Origin: CAZVKN01 sp964627035
Lineage (GTDB): Bacteria; Electryoneota; AABM5-125-24; Hatepunaeales; Hatepunaeaceae
NCBI GenBank assembly: GCA_964627035.1
Contig: CAZVKN010000003.1
Location: forward strand, 1-64,000
Direction of reading: 5' to 3'
Length of the DNA stretch: 64,000 nucleotides
Shown: positions 51,146-59,216 of the stretch, one piece after another
How positions within the stretch are numbered: the first letter of the stretch is position 1
Layout of the letters: each line of letters starts with the position of its first letter
The notes under the pieces: generated by a model
What the model saw: the letters and a program-made list of their open reading frames with translations, nothing else
Databases searched by the model: none
Told to the model about the DNA's origin: nothing
Translations under genes and position numbers: made by a program

Positions 51146-51345
51146 CTGAATGTTAACCTTCTAATTACAGAAACTCCCTCCCCCAACTTACAACCCTTTA
51201 CAGTTGCTACCGGATTCACTATCTTTCATGGATAAAACTACTTGTCGGAACATTGTCGGATTAATCCCGTAAAATAACATAAGGTGTTTTACAGCATTAA
51301 GTCCGATTCGTTCTGATCTCATTCTATTCATTTATCGGTTACAGA
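51146..51345. other. Upstream region of the antiporter gene
   Basis: 200 bp, no gene. The sequence is AT-rich; a weak TTGTCG-16-TAACAT pair near 51254-51281 is the best promoter guess but is not convincing. Confidence 0.3.
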
Positions 51346-52530
51346 ATGGATCAACTGTTTCTTATAGGATTAACTCTGCTGCTCGGTCAGGTCGGGTCTA
51401 ATCTCCTAAGAAAATTAAAAATACCGCAGGTTGTCGGTTACATCGTGATGGGTGTGCTGCTCGGTAAGTCGGCAATGGGCTGGCTGGACCCGGAAGCACT
51501 GGATGCTGTAACCGGACTTGCTCTCGGGTTGATTGGGTTTGCCATCGGGTCTCAACTCCATCTTTTCCAACTGCGAAAGATGGGTAAGATCATCCTGTGG
51601 ATCTCCACGCTCGAAGCATTTGGCGCATTCCTGCTGGTAACTCTGTCTCTGTGGCTGATTACCGGTAAGCTGTTTCAGGGTTTGATGTTTGGCGCACTCG
51701 CCGCAGCGACAGCTCCGGCGGCAACTGTGGACGTGCTTCAGGAGTATAAGTGTCGAGGTCCTTTTACCACAACGCTACTCGCAGTTGTCGGCATTGATGA
51801 CGGGATTGCGCTGCTGATCTATGGAATCGCAGCACCGTTCAGCAAATTGCTGTTTATGCCTGAAAGTAATCTTTCGATCCTGTCATCGCTGATGATTCCG
51901 ATCAGAGAGTTGGGAGGCAGCATCGTTGTTGGGGCTGTGATCGGTTTCCTGTTTAGCCGTGGAATCAAACTGTTGAAGGCCCCTTCTGAGCGGTTAATAG
52001 TTACGTTGGGGGTGGTGCTGCTTGGCACCGGACTATCTCAGATGTGGCATCTGTCACTGATAATGACAAACATGGTAATCGGCTTGGTAGTTGGAAATCT
52101 CGCAACACAGCAAACGAGACATCTCGACACGGTGATAGCTAATTTTTCTCCACCTGTGTACATTCTGTTTTTCGCTCTTGTCGGAGCACGTCTCGATGTC
52201 CGGTTGCTGCCTGCCATGGGGTTGATGGGATTGGTCTATATTATAATGCGAGGCTGTGGAAAGATCGGAGGGTCATATCTCGGTGCACGTATCTCCGGGG
52301 CGTCAGTCGAAGTAAGACGCTACCTTGGAATGGCACTCTTCTCTCAAGCAGGTGTAGCTATCGGGCTGGCGATAGCTGCTTCAAATGACTTTGCAATGGC
52401 AGGACCCGAAGGAGCTGCATTCGGAGCGTTGATACTGAATACTATCACCGCAACGACATTCGTGGTGCAGATGGTCGGACCGTCGCTGACCCGATTGGCT
52501 GTTGTTAAGGCTGGGGAAACAAATGCGTAA
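51346..52530 (+). CDS. CPA2-family cation:proton antiporter
   Basis: 394 residues, almost all membrane: about 12 helices beginning LFLIGLTLLLGQVGSNLLR and VVGYIVMGVLLGKSAMGWL. Marks of the Na+/H+ exchanger (KefB/NapA-like) fold are the AAATAPAATVDVLQEY stretch in the fourth-fifth helix and GIDDGIALLIYGI with two consecutive Asp residues at the transport site. No RCK or TrkA-N domain is attached, so a Kef-type K+ channel role is less likely. Expected role: sodium or potassium extrusion against protons. Start ATG at 51346. The gene is alone, ahead of the lipoprotein cluster by 70 bp. Confidence 0.88.
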   Translation: MDQLFLIGLTLLLGQVGSNLLRKLKIPQVVGYIVMGVLLGKSAMGWLDPEALDAVTGLALGLIGFAIGSQLHLFQLRKMGKIILWISTLEAFGAFLLVTLSLWLITGKLFQGLMFGALAAATAPAATVDVLQEYKCRGPFTTTLLAVVGIDDGIALLIYGIAAPFSKLLFMPESNLSILSSLMIPIRELGGSIVVGAVIGFLFSRGIKLLKAPSERLIVTLGVVLLGTGLSQMWHLSLIMTNMVIGLVVGNLATQQTRHLDTVIANFSPPVYILFFALVGARLDVRLLPAMGLMGLVYIIMRGCGKIGGSYLGARISGASVEVRRYLGMALFSQAGVAIGLAIAASNDFAMAGPEGAAFGALILNTITATTFVVQMVGPSLTRLAVVKAGETNA

Positions 52531-52600
52531 AACAATCGTTTGTTTATTTTGCAATATCTTATTATCATACAAATAACTCGAAATTAATGAGGGTAAAGTC

Positions 52601-53200
52601 ATGAAGATCATAATAATCACGCTTGCCTGTCTATTTATCGTCTCCTGTGCAGGCAACCAGACCAAACCTATCGGCTGGGAGGAGAGACTTTCACAGGAAA
52701 ACCCTCCTGAGTGGACTGTTAAACCGACTAAATTTGACGACAAGGAGTACAAGGCATTTTGCGGGACATCCCACAATTTCTCTTCTGACGGAGAAGCACG
52801 GGACAACGCCACTCAAAACGCACGTAAACAGATCATTGATGCCATTGGAACCTTTGGAAAGCATGTCGTCAATGAGGTGATCTCATCAATCGGAACAGCA
52901 GGATCAATCTTAGACCCCGGTGTAGTCAGAGATGATGCCACCGAGCTTATTTCTGAAGCATTGGTGTCATCCAGAGCATCCGAGTTTCACATAGAGAGAT
53001 GGAGTCGGGTCGAGGACGGTGGACGAATTTCATACTACTATAAAGCCTATGTGCTGGTCATGTGGAACAACGATGACGCACAAAATGCCGTCGCTGAATC
53101 AATTCGTCGTCAGGCTGCCAAATCGAAAGCTCAGCAGGACAAACGCAACGTTGATCGCGCGTTGGAACAGATGGAACGGCTTCAAAGTGGCGACTGGTAG
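52601..53200 (+). CDS. LPP20-like lipoprotein, paralogue 1
   Basis: 199 residues. The lipoprotein signal ends LFIVSCAG (Cys at about residue 17). The LPP20-type domain is at about 45-165: AFCGTSHNFSSDGEARDNATQNARKQIIDAIG and a later YYYKAYVLVMW strand. It ends in a charged helix and the peptide RALEQMERLQSGDW, repeated almost exactly at the end of the lipoprotein at 55828. The LPP20 domain is found in Helicobacter and FlgT-like proteins with envelope roles; the exact job here is unknown. It is the first gene of a cluster; its stop overlaps the next gene by 14 bp. Confidence 0.82.
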   Translation: MKIIIITLACLFIVSCAGNQTKPIGWEERLSQENPPEWTVKPTKFDDKEYKAFCGTSHNFSSDGEARDNATQNARKQIIDAIGTFGKHVVNEVISSIGTAGSILDPGVVRDDATELISEALVSSRASEFHIERWSRVEDGGRISYYYKAYVLVMWNNDDAQNAVAESIRRQAAKSKAQQDKRNVDRALEQMERLQSGDW

Positions 53201-53834
53201 AACACCGAAAATCCTCGCTGCAATAGTATTGGTATCGGGACTGTTTCTATCGATAGCGATTGCAAAAGACAGTGCAGCGCATAATCCGGTCGTTCATCCT
53301 ACGAGCACCAAGTCAGTTGAATCGGCTGTGGAAGATAAATATGTCATCCATCAAAAACCGGTAGAAGAGACAGAACAGCCGAATCAGCTTTCCGTGGGCG
53401 ATACACTTCCAAAGATCAGCACGTTCGACATTTTCGGGAACGTTTTTGACAGTGAAGAAGTCCAAAGACAAGGTAGATATCTGCTTGTCGGGTTCTTTAC
53501 GACCTATTGTAAGCCGTGCATAGATGAGTTCAACGACTTCAAACGGTTGATTGCTGAATTGAACGGGCATTTGGAAATAGTGTTGGTCAGCGTCGGACAG
53601 GACGACCGCAACGCTTTGAAACAGTTTCAGGGTAAACACAAATTGGGCGAATTCAGCATTATCCGGGACAAGTTCGGAATCGTTCAGAATCTGTTCGACG
53701 TTGAAAGCACTGTCCCTGTAACAATACTATCCAATGAAGAGGGAGTAGTCGTCCACACTCAGTATGGAGCATTTACTGATGGTGAAGCTTATGACGTTCT
53801 GCACAAATTAATGAGTTATCCCACTGATGAATAA
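53187..53834 (+). CDS. TlpA-like periplasmic thioredoxin
   Basis: 215 residues. I use GTG 53187, 14 bp before the previous stop. A frame open from 53019 would add residues overlapping the first gene. The N-terminal signal/anchor is KILAAIVLVSGLFLSIAIA. From about residue 75 the redoxin fold is GDTLPKISTFDIFGNVFDSEEV, with active site FFTTYCKPCIDEF (C-K-P-C) and later cis-Pro region VESTVPVTILSNEEGVVV. TlpA/ResA-type proteins reduce periplasmic disulfides. Position between LPP20 lipoproteins suggests it may act on them or on heme/envelope proteins. Ends 8 bp into the next gene. Confidence 0.82.
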   Translation: MATGRTPKILAAIVLVSGLFLSIAIAKDSAAHNPVVHPTSTKSVESAVEDKYVIHQKPVEETEQPNQLSVGDTLPKISTFDIFGNVFDSEEVQRQGRYLLVGFFTTYCKPCIDEFNDFKRLIAELNGHLEIVLVSVGQDDRNALKQFQGKHKLGEFSIIRDKFGIVQNLFDVESTVPVTILSNEEGVVVHTQYGAFTDGEAYDVLHKLMSYPTDE

Positions 53835-55104
53835 GCTATCACGCATCTGTCACTCTGAAAGCAGTGAAGGATCTCTCCTTATTGTCATTCCCGTGAAGAC
53901 GGGAATCCAGAGATTCTTCACTGCGTTCAGAGTAACAATTATTCTTGTCGCTGTTATTTTATCACTCTCAGGTTGCGCTGCAAAGCAGACAATGCAGATC
54001 GGTGAGACCAAATTAGCCGAAGCAATCGGTGATCCATCTATTAAGACGGCATCAGGAGCAGATGTTTTCGTCGGTATCTCCAAAAACTTTAGCGTTGAAG
54101 CGACCGCCCGAAACGATGCTGCTCTGGATGCCAGAAGACAGATAGTGAACTCATTGGGTGCATTGGTGGATTATGAGATGGTTGAGGTCGTCCTGACGAC
54201 TGGATCCTCCAACCAAATCCTGACCGGTAATATCTTTTCCGACGAGAAGACGCGTATTGTCGCAGAAGGTCTTCTCTCGGTCAAGCCGAACGGGTGGTAT
54301 ATAGAGAAACAGATGCAGCAAACCACAAGAGGAGTCGAATATTTCTACAATGCCCGCTGCCTGATTCGCTATTCAAAAGCGGCTCATCAGCAATTGATGA
54401 CCGAGATGGCTAACTCACTGCTTGATGCAGCTCAACCGCTTATGAAAGAGGCTGAAAGCGCAAGGCAGCAGGGTCGCATTCGGGATGCACTATGGAGCGC
54501 TAAGCAGGTCGAACGGTTGACGAAGGAGATGAACGGTTATCAGGCAATCCCGGTTGAGATTAAATCGAAGATAACCCAGCTTGCCGGAAGAGCACAAAGA
54601 ATTGCACACGGTGTCGAATTACTGGTGGTAATCTACGAGCGAATTGAGGGAAAACAGCTTTTGTCCCGCGAGTTTGAACCTCGTTTGGCTCAAGCGCTTG
54701 CGAAAAGAAACTTGGTCGGTGTCAAATCGTCTATAAATTGGAAGGGCAAAAATCCGGAAATTTTACTGACCGACCGTGAGGTTCAACAGCAACTGGCATG
54801 GGAAGAGAAGGCGGATCTGTTGCTGGTCGGTATTGCAGAAGTCGAGAAGGTCAACAGCGCAAAAGCTGAGCATGACATCTTTAGTGCAGGGATGACGGCT
54901 CAATTGAAATTGGTGGTTCCTGCCACAGGCGCGATCCTGTGGGAGACAGCCTTACCCGGCAGTCTGCTCAGAAAGAACATCGGATACGCCAACAACGGTG
55001 ATGATGCCGCTCGAAACGCACTGTCACTTGCGCAGGCACGCAGATATGATCCGGTGAATCCGTTTAAGAGACTGGCGGATGATATATTGGGGGTGTTGGA
55101 ATAG
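53827..55104 (+). CDS. Large LPP20-like lipoprotein with repeat-derived N-terminus
   Basis: 425 residues from ATG 53827, which overlaps the TlpA-like stop by 8 bp. Codons 8-37 are a family C repeat in frame (CHSESSEGSLL, VIPVKTGIQ, FFTAFRVT), and the hydrophobic stretch after it (VTIILVAVILSLSGC) completes a lipoprotein signal, Cys at about residue 49. An LPP20 domain follows (about 75-185: VFVGISKNFSVEATARNDAALDARRQIV). Then comes a helical segment (about 190-265) and a C-terminal domain with LLLVGIAEVEKV and ATGAILWETALPGS. No other start with a better signal is seen downstream. Function unknown; envelope lipoprotein. Confidence 0.8.
   Translation: MNKLSRICHSESSEGSLLIVIPVKTGIQRFFTAFRVTIILVAVILSLSGCAAKQTMQIGETKLAEAIGDPSIKTASGADVFVGISKNFSVEATARNDAALDARRQIVNSLGALVDYEMVEVVLTTGSSNQILTGNIFSDEKTRIVAEGLLSVKPNGWYIEKQMQQTTRGVEYFYNARCLIRYSKAAHQQLMTEMANSLLDAAQPLMKEAESARQQGRIRDALWSAKQVERLTKEMNGYQAIPVEIKSKITQLAGRAQRIAHGVELLVVIYERIEGKQLLSREFEPRLAQALAKRNLVGVKSSINWKGKNPEILLTDREVQQQLAWEEKADLLLVGIAEVEKVNSAKAEHDIFSAGMTAQLKLVVPATGAILWETALPGSLLRKNIGYANNGDDAARNALSLAQARRYDPVNPFKRLADDILGVLE
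53849..53936. repeat. Family C composite palindrome inside a coding sequence
   Basis: 88 bp. Outer arms GTCACTCTGAAAGCAGTGAA (53849) and, inverted, the strand from 53936 with the matching GTTACTCTGAACGCAGTGAA flank the core GTCATTCCCG/CGGGAATCC (53884-53910). It lies entirely within the 53827 gene and does not break the frame. Confidence 0.8.
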
Positions 55105-55130
55105 TGATTCTACATTAAAAGGAGTAAATC

Positions 55131-55325
55131 ATGGAATCAATAACTATAACACAACAGAAAACAGATAATAATACGATCGGTCAACTTGCAAAATCTGTCA
55201 CTGATTTGGACGAACTGCTTTCAGACAGTCCACTAAATCCTGATGATGCAGAAGCTCTTTTTGAAGCCATTATGGCTGATCGTCGTTTGCGTCGGGAACT
55301 CGATTCAAACAAGGATAACCGGTGA
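55131..55325 (+). CDS. Antitoxin-like small protein
   Basis: 64 residues. AAGGAG precedes the ATG. It has a short N-terminal segment (ESITITQQKTDN) and a helical acidic body (DLDELLSDSPLNPDDAEALFEAIMADRRLRREL). The size, acidic character and 4-bp overlap with a downstream PIN-domain gene are those of a VapB-type antitoxin, though I see no clear DNA-binding fold. The call rests mainly on context. Confidence 0.6.
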   Translation: MESITITQQKTDNNTIGQLAKSVTDLDELLSDSPLNPDDAEALFEAIMADRRLRRELDSNKDNR

Positions 55326-55731
55326 ATTCAGTTCTACTTGACACTACGGTAGCTTCTTTTCTATTTAATAGGAATGTAGCGAAACTGTATCCATACCTTT
55401 CGCATCTGCGTGACAAGCAGATGATGTTGAGTTTCCAGTCTGTAGCTGAGCTATGGAAGGGAGTGATTAAAGTTGGATGGGGTAAAAAACGTAAATCAGA
55501 TCTAATATCTTTCATTGATAAATGGTTCACACTGATATCGTTCGACGATCAGTTGATTTATGCTTGGCGAATGTATCCGCTGAAAGTGAACGTCTCGGTT
55601 ACCGTTTAGAATGTGGAGATGCATGGATAGCTGCTACTGCCGTCCTGTACGATCTACCTCTCCTTTCGCATGATAAGGATTTTACGAGGATAGATATTCC
55701 CGGGCTCAACGTAGTTTGCTATACAAAATGA
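55322..55731 (+). pseudogene. VapC-like PIN-domain toxin, frameshifted
   Basis: Two frames together make one PIN protein of about 136 residues. Frame 1 (55322-55609) has the N-terminal part, SVLLDTTVASFLFNRN (first Asp) and LSFQSVAELWKG (Glu). Frame 2 (to 55731) has ECGDAWIAATAVLYDLPLLSHDKDF with the other acidic residues and the C-terminal strand. The join is near 55565: TATGCTTGGCGAATG would read correctly with one extra G after TGG. Either a real inactivating deletion or an error in a short G run. All four acidic positions survive across the two frames. Confidence 0.75.
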
Positions 55732-55827
55732 TGCTTACGATTCAGCTTTAGTAACAAAACAAGGGTGTCATGAAATTCTATTCGTGATTAACAATTACAC
55801 ATATTTGTAATAACAAAGGAGCCAATT

Positions 55828-56436
55828 ATGTACAAATTACGATTTATAGTCGCAGCAATGCTGGTAATCAGTTTGGTTATCGGTTGTGCCGGAACGAAAC
55901 CATCAGTGGAAGGTGACAAACAGCAGCTTACAGGTGAGAAGCGTCCCTCTTGGGTCAACAACCCAAAGAAAAAAAGTGACGACAAGATTAAAGCATTCGC
56001 CGGAATTTCCCGTCAGTATGCGATGGAACAAGATGCTCGTCGGGATGCTCAACGTGCAGCATTTGAAGAAGCACTGCTCTCAATGGGAGCATTCGGCAAG
56101 CTTCTGATCGAACGCGCAGCGAGTGAAGCAGGTGTCGCAACAACAATTGTGAATCCGGGAGTCGCCGAGAATCAGCTCAGTCAGTGGCGAGCTAAAGGGG
56201 CGGTTCTGGGTGATGTTGATGAATGGCATGTTGAGAAATGGCGTGAGTTTTCCGGCGGGAAATGGAGCGACTTCTACGTCGTTAACTGCCTGTTCCTGAT
56301 GCCGCGTGACGCAGTCAAACGATTTGCCAAAGAGCTGCTCGAACAGCAAGCCGCCGCTGAAAAAGCTGAAGAAAACCAGAAGAACATCCAGCGTGCCCTC
56401 GAACAGATGGAACGTTTGCAAACCGAAGACTGGTAG
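55828..56436 (+). CDS. LPP20-like lipoprotein, paralogue 3
   Basis: 202 residues, with AAGGAG before the ATG. The lipoprotein signal ends VISLVIGC (Cys about residue 20). The LPP20 domain starts RPSWVNNPKKKSDDKIKAFAGISRQYAMEQDARRDAQRAAFEEAL, then FGKLLIERAASEAGVATT, with a late strand DFYVVNCLFLM. It ends QRALEQMERLQTEDW, almost the same as the end of the 52601 lipoprotein (RALEQMERLQSGDW). It shares the plan of that gene: Cys, short linker, domain, helix, and the conserved tail. The VapBC-like pair separates it from the rest of the cluster. Envelope function unknown. Confidence 0.82.
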   Translation: MYKLRFIVAAMLVISLVIGCAGTKPSVEGDKQQLTGEKRPSWVNNPKKKSDDKIKAFAGISRQYAMEQDARRDAQRAAFEEALLSMGAFGKLLIERAASEAGVATTIVNPGVAENQLSQWRAKGAVLGDVDEWHVEKWREFSGGKWSDFYVVNCLFLMPRDAVKRFAKELLEQQAAAEKAEENQKNIQRALEQMERLQTEDW

Positions 56437-56456
56437 AGACTTAACCGGACGCACAT

Positions 56457-57668
56457 TTGCTGCGTAACATATTTCAGAATCGCAACCTGACACTGCTTTG
56501 GCTCGGTCAGATGATCAGCCAGAGCGGTGATTCTATTTATCACATAGGGTTGATCTGGCTGACGCTGGAGCTTTCCGGTTCGGAGTCAGTCACCGGACTG
56601 GTTGCAATGTCATCGTACCTTCCCGCAGTGGTTTTGGCACTATTCGCCGGGGTGGTTGCTGATCGTGCCAACCGAAGGCGGATAATGCTGATTGCTGACG
56701 GTTGGCGAGCGGTTGTGATTCTGTTCATTCCCGTGATGTATTGGTTGGGGTGGCTGAGCCCTTTGTTGCTCGGGATCAACGCCTTTGCCATTGCCATCGC
56801 TGCCACTTTCTTTAATCCCGCCAGAGATTCTTTCATCCCACAGATTGTTCCGAAGGAGGGGCTGCTTCGTGCAAATTCGCTAATACAAACCTCATGGCAA
56901 TCATCATTGCTGATAGGACCGCTGTTTGCGGGGCTATTGATCCATCATTTCGGAAACATTAACCTGTTCAGTTTTGACTCGATAGCATATCTGCTCTCGT
57001 TCCTCGCAATTCTCTTCATACGACCGTCGAAGCTGCAAACACAAAAACAACCAAGCCACACCTCCGGGTTGGCGGACATTAAAGAGGGATTGCGCTATGT
57101 AGCAAAGCATCCGGTCATCCTACCGTTGCTGCTGATTACTGTGCTGGACAATCTGTTCATAATGGGTCCGGCAATAGTCGGCACACCGGTATTCGTCAAA
57201 CAGGAACTGGGACTCGGTGCGGATGCTTATGCTATAGTGATGGGATGTTATGCGGTCGGGATGCTGTTTGGAACGGCGTTACTCATACTTTACGGGAAAA
57301 GATTCAGGAACGGTCAGATTTTACTGGTTGGGATGATCCTCGACGGTTTCACGTTTATTCCTCTATACTTTGTGGAAAATCTGTGGCAGACCGGATTGGT
57401 GACAATCATCCATTCCATAGCAATACCGTTTCTGACCGTCACCCGGGCGGCTTTGATCCAGCGAATTGTACCGTCCCACATGACCGGAAGGATATTTTCG
57501 CTGGTCAATCTGGCGGTTGTCGGTGTATCTGCCGTCTCAGCAGGTATCAGCGGGTTTGCACTGGAAGCGTGGGGGGCTCGCAATCTGTTCTTCGTCATCG
57601 GTGTTGGCGGAGGTCTGTGTGGAGTGATAGGTTGGATATCAGCCAGGCAACTACGTCAATCGGAATAA
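56457..57668 (+). CDS. MFS transporter (EntS/DUF894-like)
   Basis: 403 residues from TTG 56457. Twelve membrane helices are predicted by eye. The N-terminal FQNRNLTLLWLGQMISQSGDSIYHIGLIW and the intracellular loop between helices 2 and 3, AGVVADRANRRRIMLIADGWRAV, are family marks. FNPARDSFIPQIVPKEGLLRANSL is also typical of this efflux subfamily (enterobactin/multidrug exporter-like). Substrate unknown. It starts 20 bp after the lipoprotein gene, so may be co-transcribed with it. It is followed by a family B element. Confidence 0.88.
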   Translation: MLRNIFQNRNLTLLWLGQMISQSGDSIYHIGLIWLTLELSGSESVTGLVAMSSYLPAVVLALFAGVVADRANRRRIMLIADGWRAVVILFIPVMYWLGWLSPLLLGINAFAIAIAATFFNPARDSFIPQIVPKEGLLRANSLIQTSWQSSLLIGPLFAGLLIHHFGNINLFSFDSIAYLLSFLAILFIRPSKLQTQKQPSHTSGLADIKEGLRYVAKHPVILPLLLITVLDNLFIMGPAIVGTPVFVKQELGLGADAYAIVMGCYAVGMLFGTALLILYGKRFRNGQILLVGMILDGFTFIPLYFVENLWQTGLVTIIHSIAIPFLTVTRAALIQRIVPSHMTGRIFSLVNLAVVGVSAVSAGISGFALEAWGARNLFFVIGVGGGLCGVIGWISARQLRQSE

Positions 57669-57722
57669 TTCTCTATTGACATTGGACTTTATCTGGTGTA
57701 TTATGAAGAAATTCACACAAAA

Positions 57723-57852
57723 GAGTTTGTCCGATAATACAATTACTCTCTGTCAGGTCGCCGCACCTGACAGCCATCATATTAATATTATGCAAGTTAT
57801 ACTGTCAACCGCGGCGGGTTGACAGCGGGATCATTAGTTGTCGGACAGACTC
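57723..57852. mobile_element. Family B MITE-like element, second copy with TIRs
   Basis: 130 bp. Ends GAGTTTGTCCGATAATA (57723) and, inverted from 57852, GAGTCTGTCCGACAACT, with about 12 of 17 matching. The core is the double hairpin in the opposite order to the 51015 copy: CTGTCAGGT first, CTGTCAACC second. AAAA flanks both sides (57719-57722 and 57853-57856), again a 4-bp direct repeat. No coding capacity. Confidence 0.75.
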
Positions 57853-57903
57853 AAAACATGTCATCCCACCATATTGAGACAGATACGTTAATGATAATTC
57901 CCT

Positions 57904-58893
57904 ATGCCAGCCGGAAATAACCACAAAATACTCCTTACCGGATCAACCGGATTTGTCGGAACGCACACTGCTCACGCTTTAATTGACAGAGGTTATCGTG
58001 TGCGATGTCTCGTGAGAGCTACCTCAGACCGGAGCAGGTTGCCCGATGGAGTTGAATACGTCGAAGGAGATGTAACCAGCCGAAAAAGCATGATTGAGGC
58101 TGTGAAGGATTGTTTCGGCGTGGTGCATGTAGGTGGTGTGGTAAAAGTCAGACATAAAAAGGACTTCTACACAGTCAATCGAGATGGAACGGAAAATCTG
58201 GTCAAGGCTGCACAGGATGAAGGAGTGAGACGGTTTGTACTGTGCAGCAGTCAGGCTGCCGGAGGACCTGCGCATGATGATTCCCGACGCAAGCCGGATG
58301 ACACTCCTGAACCGGTGTCAGAATATGGCAAGAGTAAGCTGGCGGGCGAGGATGTGCTTCATAAATATGCCGGTGATATGTGGAGTTGCATCATCCGACC
58401 TCCTGCCGTTTACGGTCCCTATGATGTAGCGTTCCTGTCCTTTGTCAGAGGTGTAAAGTATGGAGTAAAGCTCAACATCGGATCAAAGAACAACAAGTTT
58501 GCGCTGATCCATGGAGCGGATTTAGCGAGAGCATTGATTTTAGGATTGTCAGCAGATTGCTCCGCAGGTAAAATTTGGTATGCTACTGATGGAGCTGATC
58601 ACAGAGTTGAGCAGTTGGGAACAGCCGTTGAAAAAGCTATGAATCGAAAGGCTGTTAATCTGAATATTCCTGTAAGAATTGCCCGTTTTACTGCGTACAT
58701 AAATGAGATATTGTCGGGAATAATGGGCAATACTGCACTGTTAAATCGTGAAAAGATCATTGAACTGACTCAACCGAACTGGACTTGTGATGACTCGGAT
58801 TTCAGGACGGTAACAGGATACAAGGAGCAATACAACCTGATGGATGGTATGAAACAGACTGTAGATTGGTATAGGGAGCATGGATGGCTGTAG
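57904..58893 (+). CDS. NAD-dependent epimerase/dehydratase (extended SDR)
   Basis: 329 residues. The nucleotide-binding motif is KILLTGSTGFVGTHTAHALIDRGYRVRCLVRA. The acidic adenine-binding EGDVTS and the active-site pair (EYGKSKLAGE, Tyr and Lys in Y-x3-K) are present. The C-terminal part after about 250 is short, as in atypical SDRs acting on sterols, flavonoids or nucleotide-sugars. The substrate cannot be told. It overlaps the HIT-like gene by 10 bp, so the two are coupled. Confidence 0.88.
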   Translation: MPAGNNHKILLTGSTGFVGTHTAHALIDRGYRVRCLVRATSDRSRLPDGVEYVEGDVTSRKSMIEAVKDCFGVVHVGGVVKVRHKKDFYTVNRDGTENLVKAAQDEGVRRFVLCSSQAAGGPAHDDSRRKPDDTPEPVSEYGKSKLAGEDVLHKYAGDMWSCIIRPPAVYGPYDVAFLSFVRGVKYGVKLNIGSKNNKFALIHGADLARALILGLSADCSAGKIWYATDGADHRVEQLGTAVEKAMNRKAVNLNIPVRIARFTAYINEILSGIMGNTALLNREKIIELTQPNWTCDDSDFRTVTGYKEQYNLMDGMKQTVDWYREHGWL

Positions 58894-59216
58894 AAAACTA
58901 TACTGAAGATTGCCCACTATGCAGGTTGACAAATGACAGAGAGATCCTCACCAAGCTTCATTATGAAGATGACGTTTTAACGGTGGTGGATTGTCAGGTC
59001 TGTTGTGTCCCAATGGCTGTTCTGAAAGCACACCGTGCTGAATTCAGTGAGGATGATAAAGAGCATGTACGATCAGTTTTCCTGTCGCTCTCTCCTCATG
59101 GAGGCGTGATTGACTGGGAACAACGTCAAATCCCGGATCATGCGCATTGCCATCTTAGACCGCAGCCGTTTCCCGGTACATCTCATTGGGAAAAACTTAT
59201 ACCGGACGGTAAGTGA
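58884..59216 (+). CDS. HIT-like histidine-triad protein
   Basis: 110 residues. An N-terminal CPLCRL pair with a later VDCQVCCVPM resembles the zinc-binding end of HIT proteins. The catalytic stretch IPDHAHCHLRPQ fits the H-x-H-x-H-x-x pattern near the C-terminus. HIT proteins cleave or transfer nucleotidyl groups. The middle (DDKEHVRSVFLSLSPHGGV) is less typical, so I call it HIT-like. It overlaps its upstream neighbour by 10 bp and its stop overlaps the helicase start (TGATG). Confidence 0.7.
   Translation: MAVENYTEDCPLCRLTNDREILTKLHYEDDVLTVVDCQVCCVPMAVLKAHRAEFSEDDKEHVRSVFLSLSPHGGVIDWEQRQIPDHAHCHLRPQPFPGTSHWEKLIPDGK

Noticed and set aside
53019..53186. An extended N-terminus for the TlpA-like gene
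   Set aside because: It would overlap the upstream lipoprotein gene in another frame and bury the signal peptide; GTG 53187 fits better.
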